A stretch of DNA of 64,000 bases, taken from Actinoallomurus sp040655075 (GTDB lineage Bacteria; Actinomycetota; Actinomycetes; Streptosporangiales; Streptosporangiaceae). Both the position numbers and the translations under genes were made by a program. The stretch spans positions 124,001 to 188,000 of the forward strand of contig NZ_JBFAJC010000013.1 of assembly GCF_040655075.1 (NCBI RefSeq). Direction: 5' to 3'. Shown piece by piece: positions 9,112-16,505 of the stretch; position 1 is the stretch's first letter; each line of letters begins with the position of its first letter. A model generated the notes under the pieces. That model was not told the DNA's origin, searched no databases, and saw only the letters and a program-made list of their open reading frames with translations.

Positions 9112-9144
9112 ACAGACCCGATCGATCGTTCGTATCTTGACAGA

Positions 9145-9160
9145 TATCAAGGTCTTGATA
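9145..9160. promoter_or_regulatory. Probable MarR operator (TATCAAG-GT-CTTGATA)
   Basis: Perfect inverted repeat with 7-bp arms and a 2-nt centre, 34 bp upstream of the MarR start and 42 bp upstream of the hydrolase start. A TATCTTGA half-site lies just beside it (9133-9140). The size and place suit MarR binding in the shared promoter. Confidence 0.65.
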
Positions 9161-9202
9161 AGTTTCAGCCCCGTACCCATCCGAACGACGTGGAGGTGCG
9201 TG

Positions 9203-10246
9203 TTGACCTTCTTGGACGATCCGGCGGCGTTGCCGGCGTTCATCGCCTCGGCCCGCTCACGCGCGATGTCGGCGGGCGTGGACGCCTGCGAGTACGACGC
9301 CGTCACGGCCGGGATGACCGCCCTGCGCGACTGGCCGAGGGCCTTCCGCCGAGCCGGCCGGGAGCACCTGGAGGCGGGTGAGCGGGCCGAGAGCGAGGGC
9401 CGGCCCGTCTCGGCGGGCGAGGCCTACCGGGACGCCGCGCTGTGGCTCCACTTCGCCACGACGATCCCCCACCCCGACCGGAACGGCCACGGCGAGTCCG
9501 CCGACGCGATGCGCCGGGCGCTCACCTGCCTGGACCCCACCTGGGAACGGGTCGACGCCGGCGACGTCGTCGGGACCCTGCGCCGGCCGCCCGGAGTCCC
9601 GCGGCCGCCGCTCGTCGTGGTGATCCCGGGGATGGACTCCGGCAAGGAGGAGTTCGCCTCCATCGCCGACGCGCTGCTGCGGCGGGGCCTGGCGACGCTG
9701 GCCATCGACGGCCCAGGCCAGGGCGAGCTCGCTCCCCGGACCGCGCCACGACCCGACTACGACAAGGTCACCTCCGCCGCGATCGACGCGATCGCCGGCC
9801 GGGACGACCTGGACACCGGACGGATCGGCGCGATCGCCCTCAGCCTCGGCGGCTTCTACGGGGCCCTGTCGCTGGCCGCCGAGCCACGCCTCCGGAGCGG
9901 GGTGCTGGTCAGCGGTGTGACCCGGCTCGACTGGGACGCGCTCCCGCCGTTCGTCACCGAGACGCTCACGCTGCGCACCGGCGGAGTGGACGCCGCCCGG
10001 GAGTTCGCCCGTCGCGTCGACGCGACCGGCGTGCCCGAGCGCATTGAGCAGCCGCTCCTGGTCGTCGACGGCGGTCGGGACGTCATCCCGGGCGCGACCA
10101 ACGGCGAGGACCTCGCCCGGAACGCGCCGCGCGGCGAGTACCTCCTGATCCCCGAGGGCGACCACCTGGTGGCCAACGCCCGATGGACATGGCTTCCCCT
10201 TGCGGCCGACCGGCTCGCCCGACACCTGACCGGGAGCGATCGATGA
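9203..10246 (+). CDS. Alpha/beta hydrolase (FrsA/dipeptidyl-peptidase-like fold)
   Basis: Serine hydrolase of about 347 aa with an N-terminal helical cap region and a C-terminal alpha/beta core. The strand-turn VVVIPGMDSGKEEF, the GPGQGE segment and the nucleophile elbow LSLGGFYGA are visible, as are VVDGGRD (acid) and the His in PEGDHL. TTG 9203 is chosen since GGAGG ends 6 nt upstream; GTG 9200 is the alternative. Divergent from the MarR gene and overlapping the following PPOX gene by ATGA, so the two are co-translated. Natural substrate unknown; detoxification or a secondary metabolite is possible. Confidence 0.78.
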   Translation: MTFLDDPAALPAFIASARSRAMSAGVDACEYDAVTAGMTALRDWPRAFRRAGREHLEAGERAESEGRPVSAGEAYRDAALWLHFATTIPHPDRNGHGESADAMRRALTCLDPTWERVDAGDVVGTLRRPPGVPRPPLVVVIPGMDSGKEEFASIADALLRRGLATLAIDGPGQGELAPRTAPRPDYDKVTSAAIDAIAGRDDLDTGRIGAIALSLGGFYGALSLAAEPRLRSGVLVSGVTRLDWDALPPFVTETLTLRTGGVDAAREFARRVDATGVPERIEQPLLVVDGGRDVIPGATNGEDLARNAPRGEYLLIPEGDHLVANARWTWLPLAADRLARHLTGSDR

Positions 10247-10635
10247 CCACCACCATTCCCGAGAGCCACCGGGACCTTCTCCAACGCCCGCTGTTCGCCC
10301 ATCTGGCCACGACGGGGCCCGGCGGACGCCCGCAGGTCACTCCGGTGTGGATGCTCTGGGACGGCGAGCACCTGCGGTTCACCACGACGACCGATCGCCA
10401 GAAGTGCCGCAACGTCCAGCGCGAGCCGGCCGTCGCGATCTCCGTCAACGATCCCGACCGGCCGTACCGCTATCTGGAGGTGCGCGGCCTCGTCGAGGGC
10501 GTCGAGCCCGACCCCGAAGGCGCGTTCTTCGACGTCCTCGCCCGCCGCTACGGCCTCGCCTACGAGCCGCCGCTGCCCGACGCGGAGCGGCGGGTCGTCC
10601 TGGTGATGCGCCCGACGCACGTGACATTCCAGTAA
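10243..10635 (+). CDS. PPOX-class (F420-type split barrel) oxidoreductase
   Basis: Small flavin- or F420-binding split beta-barrel protein of about 130 aa. The typical start LLQRPLFAHLATTGPGGRPQ, the VTPVWMLWDGEHL strand and KCRNVQREPAVAISV follow the actinobacterial F420-dependent PPOX pattern. The ATG overlaps the hydrolase stop (ATGA), so it is translationally coupled to it. This suggests joint action on one reduced or hydrolysed substrate, under the MarR regulator. Cofactor choice (F420 or FMN) is not decidable here. Confidence 0.85.
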   Translation: MTTTIPESHRDLLQRPLFAHLATTGPGGRPQVTPVWMLWDGEHLRFTTTTDRQKCRNVQREPAVAISVNDPDRPYRYLEVRGLVEGVEPDPEGAFFDVLARRYGLAYEPPLPDAERRVVLVMRPTHVTFQ

Positions 10636-10638
10636 TGC

Positions 10639-10682
10639 GTCAACTTGGGTTGACAGCCGCCACGCTGTCAACCTATGTTGAC
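10639..10682 (+). promoter_or_regulatory. Twin operators GTCAAC-N4-GTTGAC over the HTH/Clp-N promoter
   Basis: Two perfect 16-bp inverted repeats lie at 10639-10654 and 10667-10682, 28 bp apart. Between them TTGACAGC (10650-10657) pairs with GCTGTCAA (10664-10671). TTGACA at 10650-10655 is a good -35, and TATGTT at 10674-10679 could be the -10, 18 bp away, so the operators straddle the promoter. The second ends 3 nt before the HTH gene start. Confidence 0.75.
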
Positions 10683-10685
10683 GGC

Positions 10686-10919
10686 ATGAGCGATGGAGTC
10701 CAGCTCGCCCAGGAGGCGAGCAGCCGCGACCCGGCGATCGGGTTGCGAGCGGTGCGCGCGCTGCGCGAACTCGCCGAGCGCCTGGAGGCGCTGCAGGTCG
10801 AGAACGCGCGTGGCCAGGGATGGTCCTGGCAGGAGATCGCCGTCTGCCTCGGCGTCAGCCGGCAGGCGGTCCACAAGAAGCACGGCGGTGGCCGGCGGAT
10901 CCTCGGAAAGGAGCGGTAG
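10686..10919 (+). CDS. Small HTH DNA-binding protein paired with Clp-N protein
   Basis: A 77-aa protein. The C-terminal half holds a helix-turn-helix (GWSWQEIAVCLGVSRQAVHKKHG), and the N-terminal half is helical (RAVRALRELAERLEALQVENAR). It starts 3 nt after the second of two perfect operators and ends 2 nt before the Clp-N gene, so the pair is an autoregulated operon if this protein binds those sites. Similar HTH/Clp-N pairs occur in actinobacterial genomes, but I know no defined function. Binding is inferred from position only. Confidence 0.8.
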   Translation: MSDGVQLAQEASSRDPAIGLRAVRALRELAERLEALQVENARGQGWSWQEIAVCLGVSRQAVHKKHGGGRRILGKER

Positions 10920-10921
10920 CG

Positions 10922-11476
10922 ATGTTCGAACGGTTCACCGACCAGGCCCGCCTGGTGGTGCGGCTCTCCCAGGATGAGGCCCGGCGGCTCGGCCATCCGT
11001 TCATCGGCACGGAGCACCTGCTGCTGGCCATCCTGAGCGAAGGCCACGGTCCGGCGGCCCAGGCCCTGATCGCCCAGGGCGTCACCGGGCCGGACCTGAG
11101 CCGGCGGATCATCGGGCTCATCGCCCCGCCCGACAACGAGCTCGACTCGGAGGCGCTGGCCACGATCGGCATCGATCTGGACCAGGTGCGCCAGGCGACC
11201 GAGGCCAGTTTCGGGCCCGGAGCCCTCGAACCGAAGGCACGCCGGGAGGTGAGGAAGGGCCACATCCCCTTCACCAGGCGGGCCAAGAAGGTCCTGGAGC
11301 TGGCGCTCCGGGAGGCCCTCGCCCTCGGGCACAACTACATCGGCAGCGGGCACCTCCTGCTCGGCCTGCTCCGCGAGGGCAATGGCCTGGCGGTCCACGC
11401 TCTCGCCAACTCCGGCGTCGACCTGGCCGCCCTCCGCGACGACGTCACCCGTCGCATCCCGCCGAAGGCGGCCTGA
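10922..11476 (+). CDS. Stand-alone double Clp N-domain protein
   Basis: A 184-aa protein consisting of two Clp-N repeats (MFERFTDQARLVVRLSQDEA to about residue 75, and IPFTRRAKKVLELALREALA to the end). Each has the GHPFIGTEHLLLAIL / GHNYIGSGHLLLGLL signature. There is no AAA+ ATPase domain. In ClpC the N domain binds adaptors, arginine-phosphorylated substrates and cyclomarin-type ligands. A free copy could sequester such ligands or act as an adaptor; that is inference. It lies 2 nt after the HTH gene and shares its promoter. Confidence 0.88.
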   Translation: MFERFTDQARLVVRLSQDEARRLGHPFIGTEHLLLAILSEGHGPAAQALIAQGVTGPDLSRRIIGLIAPPDNELDSEALATIGIDLDQVRQATEASFGPGALEPKARREVRKGHIPFTRRAKKVLELALREALALGHNYIGSGHLLLGLLREGNGLAVHALANSGVDLAALRDDVTRRIPPKAA

Positions 11477-11547
11477 CGAAGGGCGTCGAGTACGAGGGTC
11501 CGGCGCGGCCGACCGGACCCTCCTCCGTCGCCCGCAACGGCGGGCGT

Positions 11548-11629
11548 TCAGTCGAGGGCGAGCGGCTCGTCCCGGCGCGGCATCAGGGCCACCGCCATGA
11601 CGCCGAGGACCGCCGGCACGACGAGGGTG
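11548..11629 (-). pseudogene. Fragment duplicating the 3' end of the DHA2 exporter gene
   Basis: 82 bp that match 13438-13519 at 79 positions. The match begins exactly at the stop codon and covers the last 26 codons (VMAVALMPRR.EPLALD). The only changes are at three positions. The rest of the gene is absent. It lies just past the Clp-N gene and before the TetR gene, about 1.9 kb from the intact exporter, in the same orientation. It reads as a relic of a tandem duplication or recombination scar. Confidence 0.85.
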
Positions 11630-11648
11630 GTTCGACGCCGTCGAGTGC

Positions 11649-11690
11649 GGGCTCATCGCCATTGCCCGCCTGAGAGAAGGCGATGAGCCC
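11649..11690. terminator. Strong hairpin, probable terminator
   Basis: GGGCTCATCGCC and GGCGATGAGCCC form a perfect 12-bp stem with an 18-nt loop. There is no U-run, which is common for actinobacterial terminators. It lies between the Clp-N operon and the end of the convergent TetR gene, so it may serve both. Confidence 0.55.
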
Positions 11691-11718
11691 TCCACCCGCC
11701 CTGTGGACGGCGGCCGGG

Positions 11719-12561
11719 TCAGAGCGGGGATCGCGTGGCAGAACCGGACGGCTCGCCGCCCGGACGCGTCCGGGGGCCGGAAGAGCCGGGCGCGTCGGCA
11801 TGCCCCGCCCCCGCCCAGGCGTCGCGGGCGCGACGCAGGCGGGTCAGTACCTGCTCGCGCGACCGGTCACAGGCCCGCGCCGCCCTGGCGAGGTGATCAG
11901 GGTCGTCATGCCCCTGCACCAGCAGGGCGAAGGACCAGAGTCCCGTCTCCAGCAGACTCGCCGCCTGTTCGATGTCGGCGACGACCGCGGCACGGGCGCC
12001 GACGGCATCGGTCGCGGTCTTCGCCTCGCGCCGCAGGGCACGGAAGGCGACCGCCCACAGACCGGTGATGGCGTTGGCGGCGATCTGCGATGCCGGGTCG
12101 AAGGGGTCCAGGCCCGCCCGCCGGGCCATCGCCTCCGCGGCGACCTGAGCGAGGCGGTCCATCATGTCGCGCTGGGCCGCCCGCAGCGAAGGCGACGACT
12201 CGATGACCTCGGCCAAACGCAGCACCTGCCGGAAGTCGCCCCCCGCGGTCCCCGAGCGCTCGAAGAAGGCGCCGATCTCAGCGATGAACGCCTGTTTCAC
12301 GGCCTCGATCGGCGAGGCGATGAGCGCGGCCGGGTCCAACGCCTCACGCAGCATGTCGGAGAGGTGGGCTTCGCGGTCCAGCAGCAGGGATTCCTTGGTC
12401 GGGAAGTAGTTGTAGACGGTCTTCTCCGACACCCCGCAGGCGGCCGCCACGTCGACGACCCGCACCGCGTCGAACCCCCGCGCGAAGAACAGGGCCGTCG
12501 CGGTGTCGGAGATCTGCTGCCGGGTCTGGCGTTTCTTACGCTCCCGCAGCCCTTCCGCCAC
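11719..12561 (-). CDS. TetR-family transcriptional regulator
   Basis: Repressor of about 280 aa, longer than usual because of a low-complexity C-terminal tail (GSSGPRTRPGGEPSGSATR). The N-terminal HTH is clear: RQQISDTATALFFARGFDAV then VVDVAAACGVSEKTVYNYFPTKE. GTG 12561 is chosen because GAGGAGG lies 5 nt upstream; a GTG nine codons earlier lacks this. It is divergent from the NAD(P)-binding reductase gene. The exporter on the far side of that gene completes a usual TetR-enzyme-efflux arrangement. Inducer unknown. Confidence 0.87.
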   Translation of the reverse strand: MAEGLRERKKRQTRQQISDTATALFFARGFDAVRVVDVAAACGVSEKTVYNYFPTKESLLLDREAHLSDMLREALDPAALIASPIEAVKQAFIAEIGAFFERSGTAGGDFRQVLRLAEVIESSPSLRAAQRDMMDRLAQVAAEAMARRAGLDPFDPASQIAANAITGLWAVAFRALRREAKTATDAVGARAAVVADIEQAASLLETGLWSFALLVQGHDDPDHLARAARACDRSREQVLTRLRRARDAWAGAGHADAPGSSGPRTRPGGEPSGSATRSPL

Positions 12562-12627
12562 CCATCTCCTCCTCGTCTTCCGCGTCACCGGTACGCGGCC
12601 GGAACCACGGTAACAGAGATACCGCCA

Positions 12628-12641
12628 CTATATTTTTATAG
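12628..12641. promoter_or_regulatory. AT-rich inverted repeat in the TetR/reductase intergenic region
   Basis: CTATA-TTTT-TATAG stands out as an A/T island between the divergent TetR and reductase genes. It may contain a -10 element and/or a TetR half-site. Arms are only 5 bp, so the call is tentative. Confidence 0.35.
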
Positions 12642-12737
12642 CCACAGAATTCTTACTGGTACTGTACGTTCCGTTCTGGGGCACTGCCCACGCGGCCCGA
12701 GCGCCGCCACGATCGCTCACACGGAAGAAAGGGCGTC

Positions 12738-13379
12738 ATGAGCCGTCTCATCGTCTTCGGTGCCGCCGGACGCACCGGAGAGGTCATCGTCCGCGAAGCG
12801 CTGCACGCCGGCCACACCGTCACCGCGGCCGTACGCGACCCTGGCCGTTTCAGCCCTGAGTTGGCGGTGGAGGCCGCGAGACGTATTTCGGTGGCTCGGG
12901 CGGACGTACGCGATCCGGCCGAGGTCCGTGCCGCCCTGGCCGGCCACGACGCCGTCGTCTCCGCGATCGGGCCGGCCGGCCGCAGTGCGCAGGGCCTGTA
13001 CTCCGGCGCCGCCCGATCCCTTGTCGCCGCGATGACGGCGACGGGCGTGCGTCGTCTGCTCACCATCTCCTCCGCCGGAGTCCGCGACGACGACCCGGGC
13101 TTCCCGCTGTGGTACCGCGCCGTCGCGCACACGCTGCTCAAAGAGCTCTACGGCGACATGCGCCGCATGGAGACGATCATCCGCGAGAGTCCTCTGGACT
13201 GGACATTCGTACGTCCCACCCGGCTGACGGACACTCCCGCCACCGGGAAATATCGCGTCGGCGAGGGTATCACCCCGCCGCGAGGCCGGATGATCGCCCG
13301 TACCGACCTCGCCCGCTTCATCGTCCGCGAGCTGGAAGAAAGCCGCTGGTCACGGAAGGCGCCCACCCTCGCCCAATGA
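12738..13379 (+). CDS. NAD(P)-binding (NmrA/BVR-like) oxidoreductase
   Basis: A 213-aa Rossmann-fold protein of the atypical SDR group. The dinucleotide motif is FGAAGRTGEVIVREAL near the N-terminus. RADVRDPAEVRAALAGHDAVV and RRLLTISSAGV match the NAD(P)H-binding family that includes flavin/biliverdin-reductase-like proteins. Length is normal. GAAAGGG precedes the ATG. Divergent from TetR and convergent with the DHA2 exporter. Substrate unknown; a quinone or a toxic carbonyl compound would fit the efflux context. Confidence 0.85.
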   Translation: MSRLIVFGAAGRTGEVIVREALHAGHTVTAAVRDPGRFSPELAVEAARRISVARADVRDPAEVRAALAGHDAVVSAIGPAGRSAQGLYSGAARSLVAAMTATGVRRLLTISSAGVRDDDPGFPLWYRAVAHTLLKELYGDMRRMETIIRESPLDWTFVRPTRLTDTPATGKYRVGEGITPPRGRMIARTDLARFIVRELEESRWSRKAPTLAQ

Positions 13380-13437
13380 GTCGCGGCCGTGGATCCGCCC
13401 GGGTGAGGACGCCGCCCGCAGGCACGTCCATGGCTCC

Positions 13438-14967
13438 TCAGTCGAGGGCGAGCGGCTCGGCCCGGCGCGGCATCAGGGCCACCGCCATGACGCCGAAGAC
13501 CGCCAGCACGACGAGGGTGAGGAAGACGTTGTGGGCCGCGTGGGAGAGCGAGGACCGGACGAACGCCCCGGTCGCCCCGTCCCGCGCGCCGCCCCGTCCC
13601 GCCGACACCAGGCTGGCGGCGTCGACGTTCTTCCCCAGCCGGCCGGCGAGCGCGGCCGGAGGATGGGCGAACCGGCTCGCGAGGGTCCCGTTGGCGATCG
13701 CGCCGAACACCGCAGCGCCGACCGCGCTGCCGAGCGAGCGGCCGAACATGTTGGTCCCGGTGACGACGCCGCGGCGATCCCACCCGACTACGGACTGCAC
13801 GGCGACCAGGGTCGGACTCGAGGTGAAGCCCAGGCCGACGCCGATCACGAAACACGCGCCGCCGACCTGCCAGAGCTTCGTGTCCGTGCCGAAGGGAACG
13901 CACAGGAGCGTCCCGGCCACCACCACGACGCTGCCGATCAGCGCGGTGTCGCGGAATCCGATGCGCAGGTAGAGGCGGCCGGACTGTGAGGCGGAGATCG
14001 GCCAGCCCACCGTGAGCGCGGCGAGCGCGAACCCCGCCACCAACGCGCTGGTGCCCAGCACTCCCTGGGCGTACGTCGGCACGTACGAGCTGAGCCCGAT
14101 CAGCACCGCGCCCACGGTGACGGCCGTGAGATTCCCGCCGGTCAGGATGCGGTGACGGAAGACCCACAGCGGCAGGATCGGCTCGGCCGCCCGCCGTTCC
14201 ACCAGGCCGAAGACCACGAGGGCGACCGCGCCGACCGCGAAGATCAGCAGGCTCGGCGCCGACGCCCAGCCCCACGCCACCCCGCCTTCCAGCAGGCCCA
14301 GGATGATCAGGGAGCAACCGGCCGTGAGCAGGGCGGCACCGGGGTAGTCGATGCGGTGCGAGCGCCGCTCGACGGCCTCGTTGAACCGCCGCGCGAGCAT
14401 GAAGGCGGCCAGCGCCCCCAGCGGAAGGTTGACGAAGAAGATCCAGCGCCACGACAGGTAGTCGGAGAACACGCCGCCGAGCGTCGGGCCGACGACCGAG
14501 GCCACGCCCCAGACGCTGGCGATGTACCCCTGCACCCGGGCGCGTTCCTCGACGGTGTACATGTCGCCGACCATCGTCATGCTCATCGGCTGGACGGCGC
14601 CCGCGCCGATTCCCTGCACGGCTCGGAACACGATGAGGCTGACCATGCTCCAGGCGGCCCCGCACAGCACGGAGCCGAGGAGGAACGCTCCAATCCCGAA
14701 GAACATGATCGGCTTGCGGCCGAAGACGTCGGCCAGTTTGCCGTACAGCGGCACGGTGACCGCCTGGGTCAGCAGGTAGATCGAGAACAGCCACGGGAAC
14801 TGCGTGAAGCCCCCGAGGTCGTGGACCACGGACGGCACCGCGGTCGCGATGATCGTGCTGTCCAGCGCGACGAGCCCCGTGCTGAGCATGAGCGCGGCGA
14901 GCACGGGTCCCCGTTCGGATCGCAGGCCCACTCCCTCTGCCGTCGACGGGGGCCTTGTCGTCGTCAC
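13438..14967 (-). CDS. DHA2-type MFS drug/proton antiporter (14 TM)
   Basis: Integral membrane exporter of 509 aa. Motif A is seen as YGKLADVFGRKPIMFFG, and the next helices as GIGAGAVQPMSMTMVGDMY. About 14 hydrophobic segments are present, as in DHA2 multidrug transporters. A glycine-rich extracytoplasmic loop (RLGKNVDAASLVSAGRGGARDG) precedes the last helix. It is probably controlled by the nearby TetR protein. The final 26 codons are present a second time at 11548-11629, so this gene has taken part in a duplication. Confidence 0.9.
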   Translation of the reverse strand: MTTTRPPSTAEGVGLRSERGPVLAALMLSTGLVALDSTIIATAVPSVVHDLGGFTQFPWLFSIYLLTQAVTVPLYGKLADVFGRKPIMFFGIGAFLLGSVLCGAAWSMVSLIVFRAVQGIGAGAVQPMSMTMVGDMYTVEERARVQGYIASVWGVASVVGPTLGGVFSDYLSWRWIFFVNLPLGALAAFMLARRFNEAVERRSHRIDYPGAALLTAGCSLIILGLLEGGVAWGWASAPSLLIFAVGAVALVVFGLVERRAAEPILPLWVFRHRILTGGNLTAVTVGAVLIGLSSYVPTYAQGVLGTSALVAGFALAALTVGWPISASQSGRLYLRIGFRDTALIGSVVVVAGTLLCVPFGTDTKLWQVGGACFVIGVGLGFTSSPTLVAVQSVVGWDRRGVVTGTNMFGRSLGSAVGAAVFGAIANGTLASRFAHPPAALAGRLGKNVDAASLVSAGRGGARDGATGAFVRSSLSHAAHNVFLTLVVLAVFGVMAVALMPRRAEPLALD

Positions 14968-15419
14968 GTGGGTGTCCCTTTCTCCCGGCAGCGCGAGACC
15001 GGTCCTCCCGAGGGGAGCGACCGGCCGTTAGCTCGCCCAACCATCTCACTCCAGATCGCATTCCACCTCAACCCGATAATTCCGCTTAACGGACCATGAG
15101 CGATGATTCGGCGCCCGCAGCGCCGTCCTCCGCCGCAAGGGACGGCGCGACGGAGACCTCGCCGCCCGGCGCGCGCAGGCCCCGGCCGGGCCGCCGGTGA
15201 AACTTTCACGGTGGTCGCCCGCCGCGCGCTCGTCGTCCGCCACACGTCCTCCCTGGTGACCGATGCGCGGGATGCCCGCGTGACCACCGAGCCGATCGAT
15301 GCGCGCGGCTCCGCGCACCCGTCGTTGACGCTTCAGTAACAACGGCGCGACCCTGACGGCCAGGAAAAGCTTTTCCACGACGCTCCCACCGCACCACCCA
15401 CCCCCTGGAGGAGGTCCAC
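14968..15419. other. Intergenic region between exporter and pectate lyase
   Basis: Divergent control region of 452 bp. It holds A/T-richer promoter-like DNA around 15040-15100 and the LacI-type palindrome at 15363-15376. A 33-codon open frame at 15097 has no ribosome-binding site and is not credited. No RNA gene seen. Confidence 0.6.
15363..15376. promoter_or_regulatory. LacI-type operator before pectate lyase (GGAAAAGCTTTTCC)
   Basis: Perfect 14-bp palindrome 44 bp upstream of the pectate lyase start. Centre GC with flanking A/T and outer GG/CC fits LacI-family operators. A close relative lies before the GH53 gene at 17666-17679. Confidence 0.7.
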
Positions 15420-16433
15420 GTGGGGAATCTCCAAGTAACGACCCGGGCCCGGCGGCTTCCGCTCCGCCCCCTGGGCGTGGTCGCCGCCCTCGGTCTCGCA
15501 CTCGGTGCCGGTGCGCTGACCGGCACGGGAGCGACCGCCACGACCGGCACGGCGGCACCGGCCGCCGCGGCGTACGAGTCCAGCCCGGTCGGGTTCGCGA
15601 GCCTGAACGGCGGCACGACCGGCGGCGCCGGCGGCACGACGGTCACCGTGACGACCGCGTCGCAGCTGACCGACTACGCGTCGCGCAGCGGCTCCTTCGT
15701 CATCAAGGTCAACGGCTCGATCTCGCTGTCGTCGATGACGAAGGTCACCTCGAACAAGACGATCATCGGCGTCGGCACCGCCGGGAAGATCACGGGGTAC
15801 GGGCTCAACGTCGCCAGCGCCAAGAACGTGATCATCCGGAATCTGACGTTCACCGGCTCGGCCGACGACGCGATCAACGTGCAGTACTCCACGAACGTGT
15901 GGATCGACCACAACGACCTGTCGAACGCCTACGACGGCCTGACCGACATCAAGCGGGCGTCCGACTACGTCACCGTGTCGTGGAACCATTACCACAACCA
16001 CGACAAGACCGCGCTGCTCGGCCACTCCGACAGCAACGGGTCCGAGGACATCGGCCACCTGCGGGTGACCTACGTGCACAACTGGTTCGACAAGACGACC
16101 CAGCGGCACCCGCGGGTCCGCTTCGGCAACCCGGTGCACGTCTTCAACAACTACTACGGCGCCGTCACCAGCTACGGTGTCGCCTCCACCTGCAACGCCG
16201 GCGTGTTCGTCGAGAAGAACTACTTCGACAACGTCGCGAATCCGACGGTCATCCAGACCGGTGACTCGCCGGACGGCAACCTGAAGGCGGACGGCAACTA
16301 CCTGGTGGGTTCGGGCAGCGTCACCACCCGCAACGCCTCCAGCGTCGCGAGCATCCCCTACTCCTACTCCGCCGAGTCCGCTTCGTCGGTGAAGTCGACC
16401 GTCACCGCGGGCGCGGGCGTCGGCAAGATCTGA
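15420..16433 (+). CDS. Secreted pectate lyase, PL1 family
   Basis: Cleaves polygalacturonate by calcium-dependent beta-elimination outside the cell. Length is 337 aa. A long alanine-rich signal peptide runs to about residue 42 (AAPAAAAY). The parallel beta-helix carries the calcium/catalytic motifs: TGSADDAINVQ, VWIDHNDLSNAYDGLTD, and the catalytic Arg region QRHPRVRFGNPVHVFNNYY. The GTG at 15420 has GGAGGAGG just upstream. A perfect LacI-type operator lies 44 bp upstream. Convergent with the GH53 galactanase, with which it can strip pectin backbone and side chains. Confidence 0.93.
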   Translation: MGNLQVTTRARRLPLRPLGVVAALGLALGAGALTGTGATATTGTAAPAAAAYESSPVGFASLNGGTTGGAGGTTVTVTTASQLTDYASRSGSFVIKVNGSISLSSMTKVTSNKTIIGVGTAGKITGYGLNVASAKNVIIRNLTFTGSADDAINVQYSTNVWIDHNDLSNAYDGLTDIKRASDYVTVSWNHYHNHDKTALLGHSDSNGSEDIGHLRVTYVHNWFDKTTQRHPRVRFGNPVHVFNNYYGAVTSYGVASTCNAGVFVEKNYFDNVANPTVIQTGDSPDGNLKADGNYLVGSGSVTTRNASSVASIPYSYSAESASSVKSTVTAGAGVGKI

Positions 16434-16448
16434 TCCGACCGGACGCGC

Positions 16449-16490
16449 GGCGAACGGCCGTGGCGGGCATCCCCGCCACGGCCGTTCGCC
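16449..16490. terminator. Bidirectional terminator between pectate lyase and galactanase
   Basis: A perfect 19-bp stem (16449-16467 with 16472-16490) with a 4-nt loop in the 72-bp gap between two convergent genes. It is the clearest factor-independent-type hairpin in this part of the window. Confidence 0.85.
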
Positions 16491-16505
16491 CGAACAGCGC
16501 GCCGG

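Noticed and set aside
15097..15198. 33-codon open frame starting MSDDSAPAAPSS
   Set aside because: No ribosome-binding site, low complexity, no recognisable feature.
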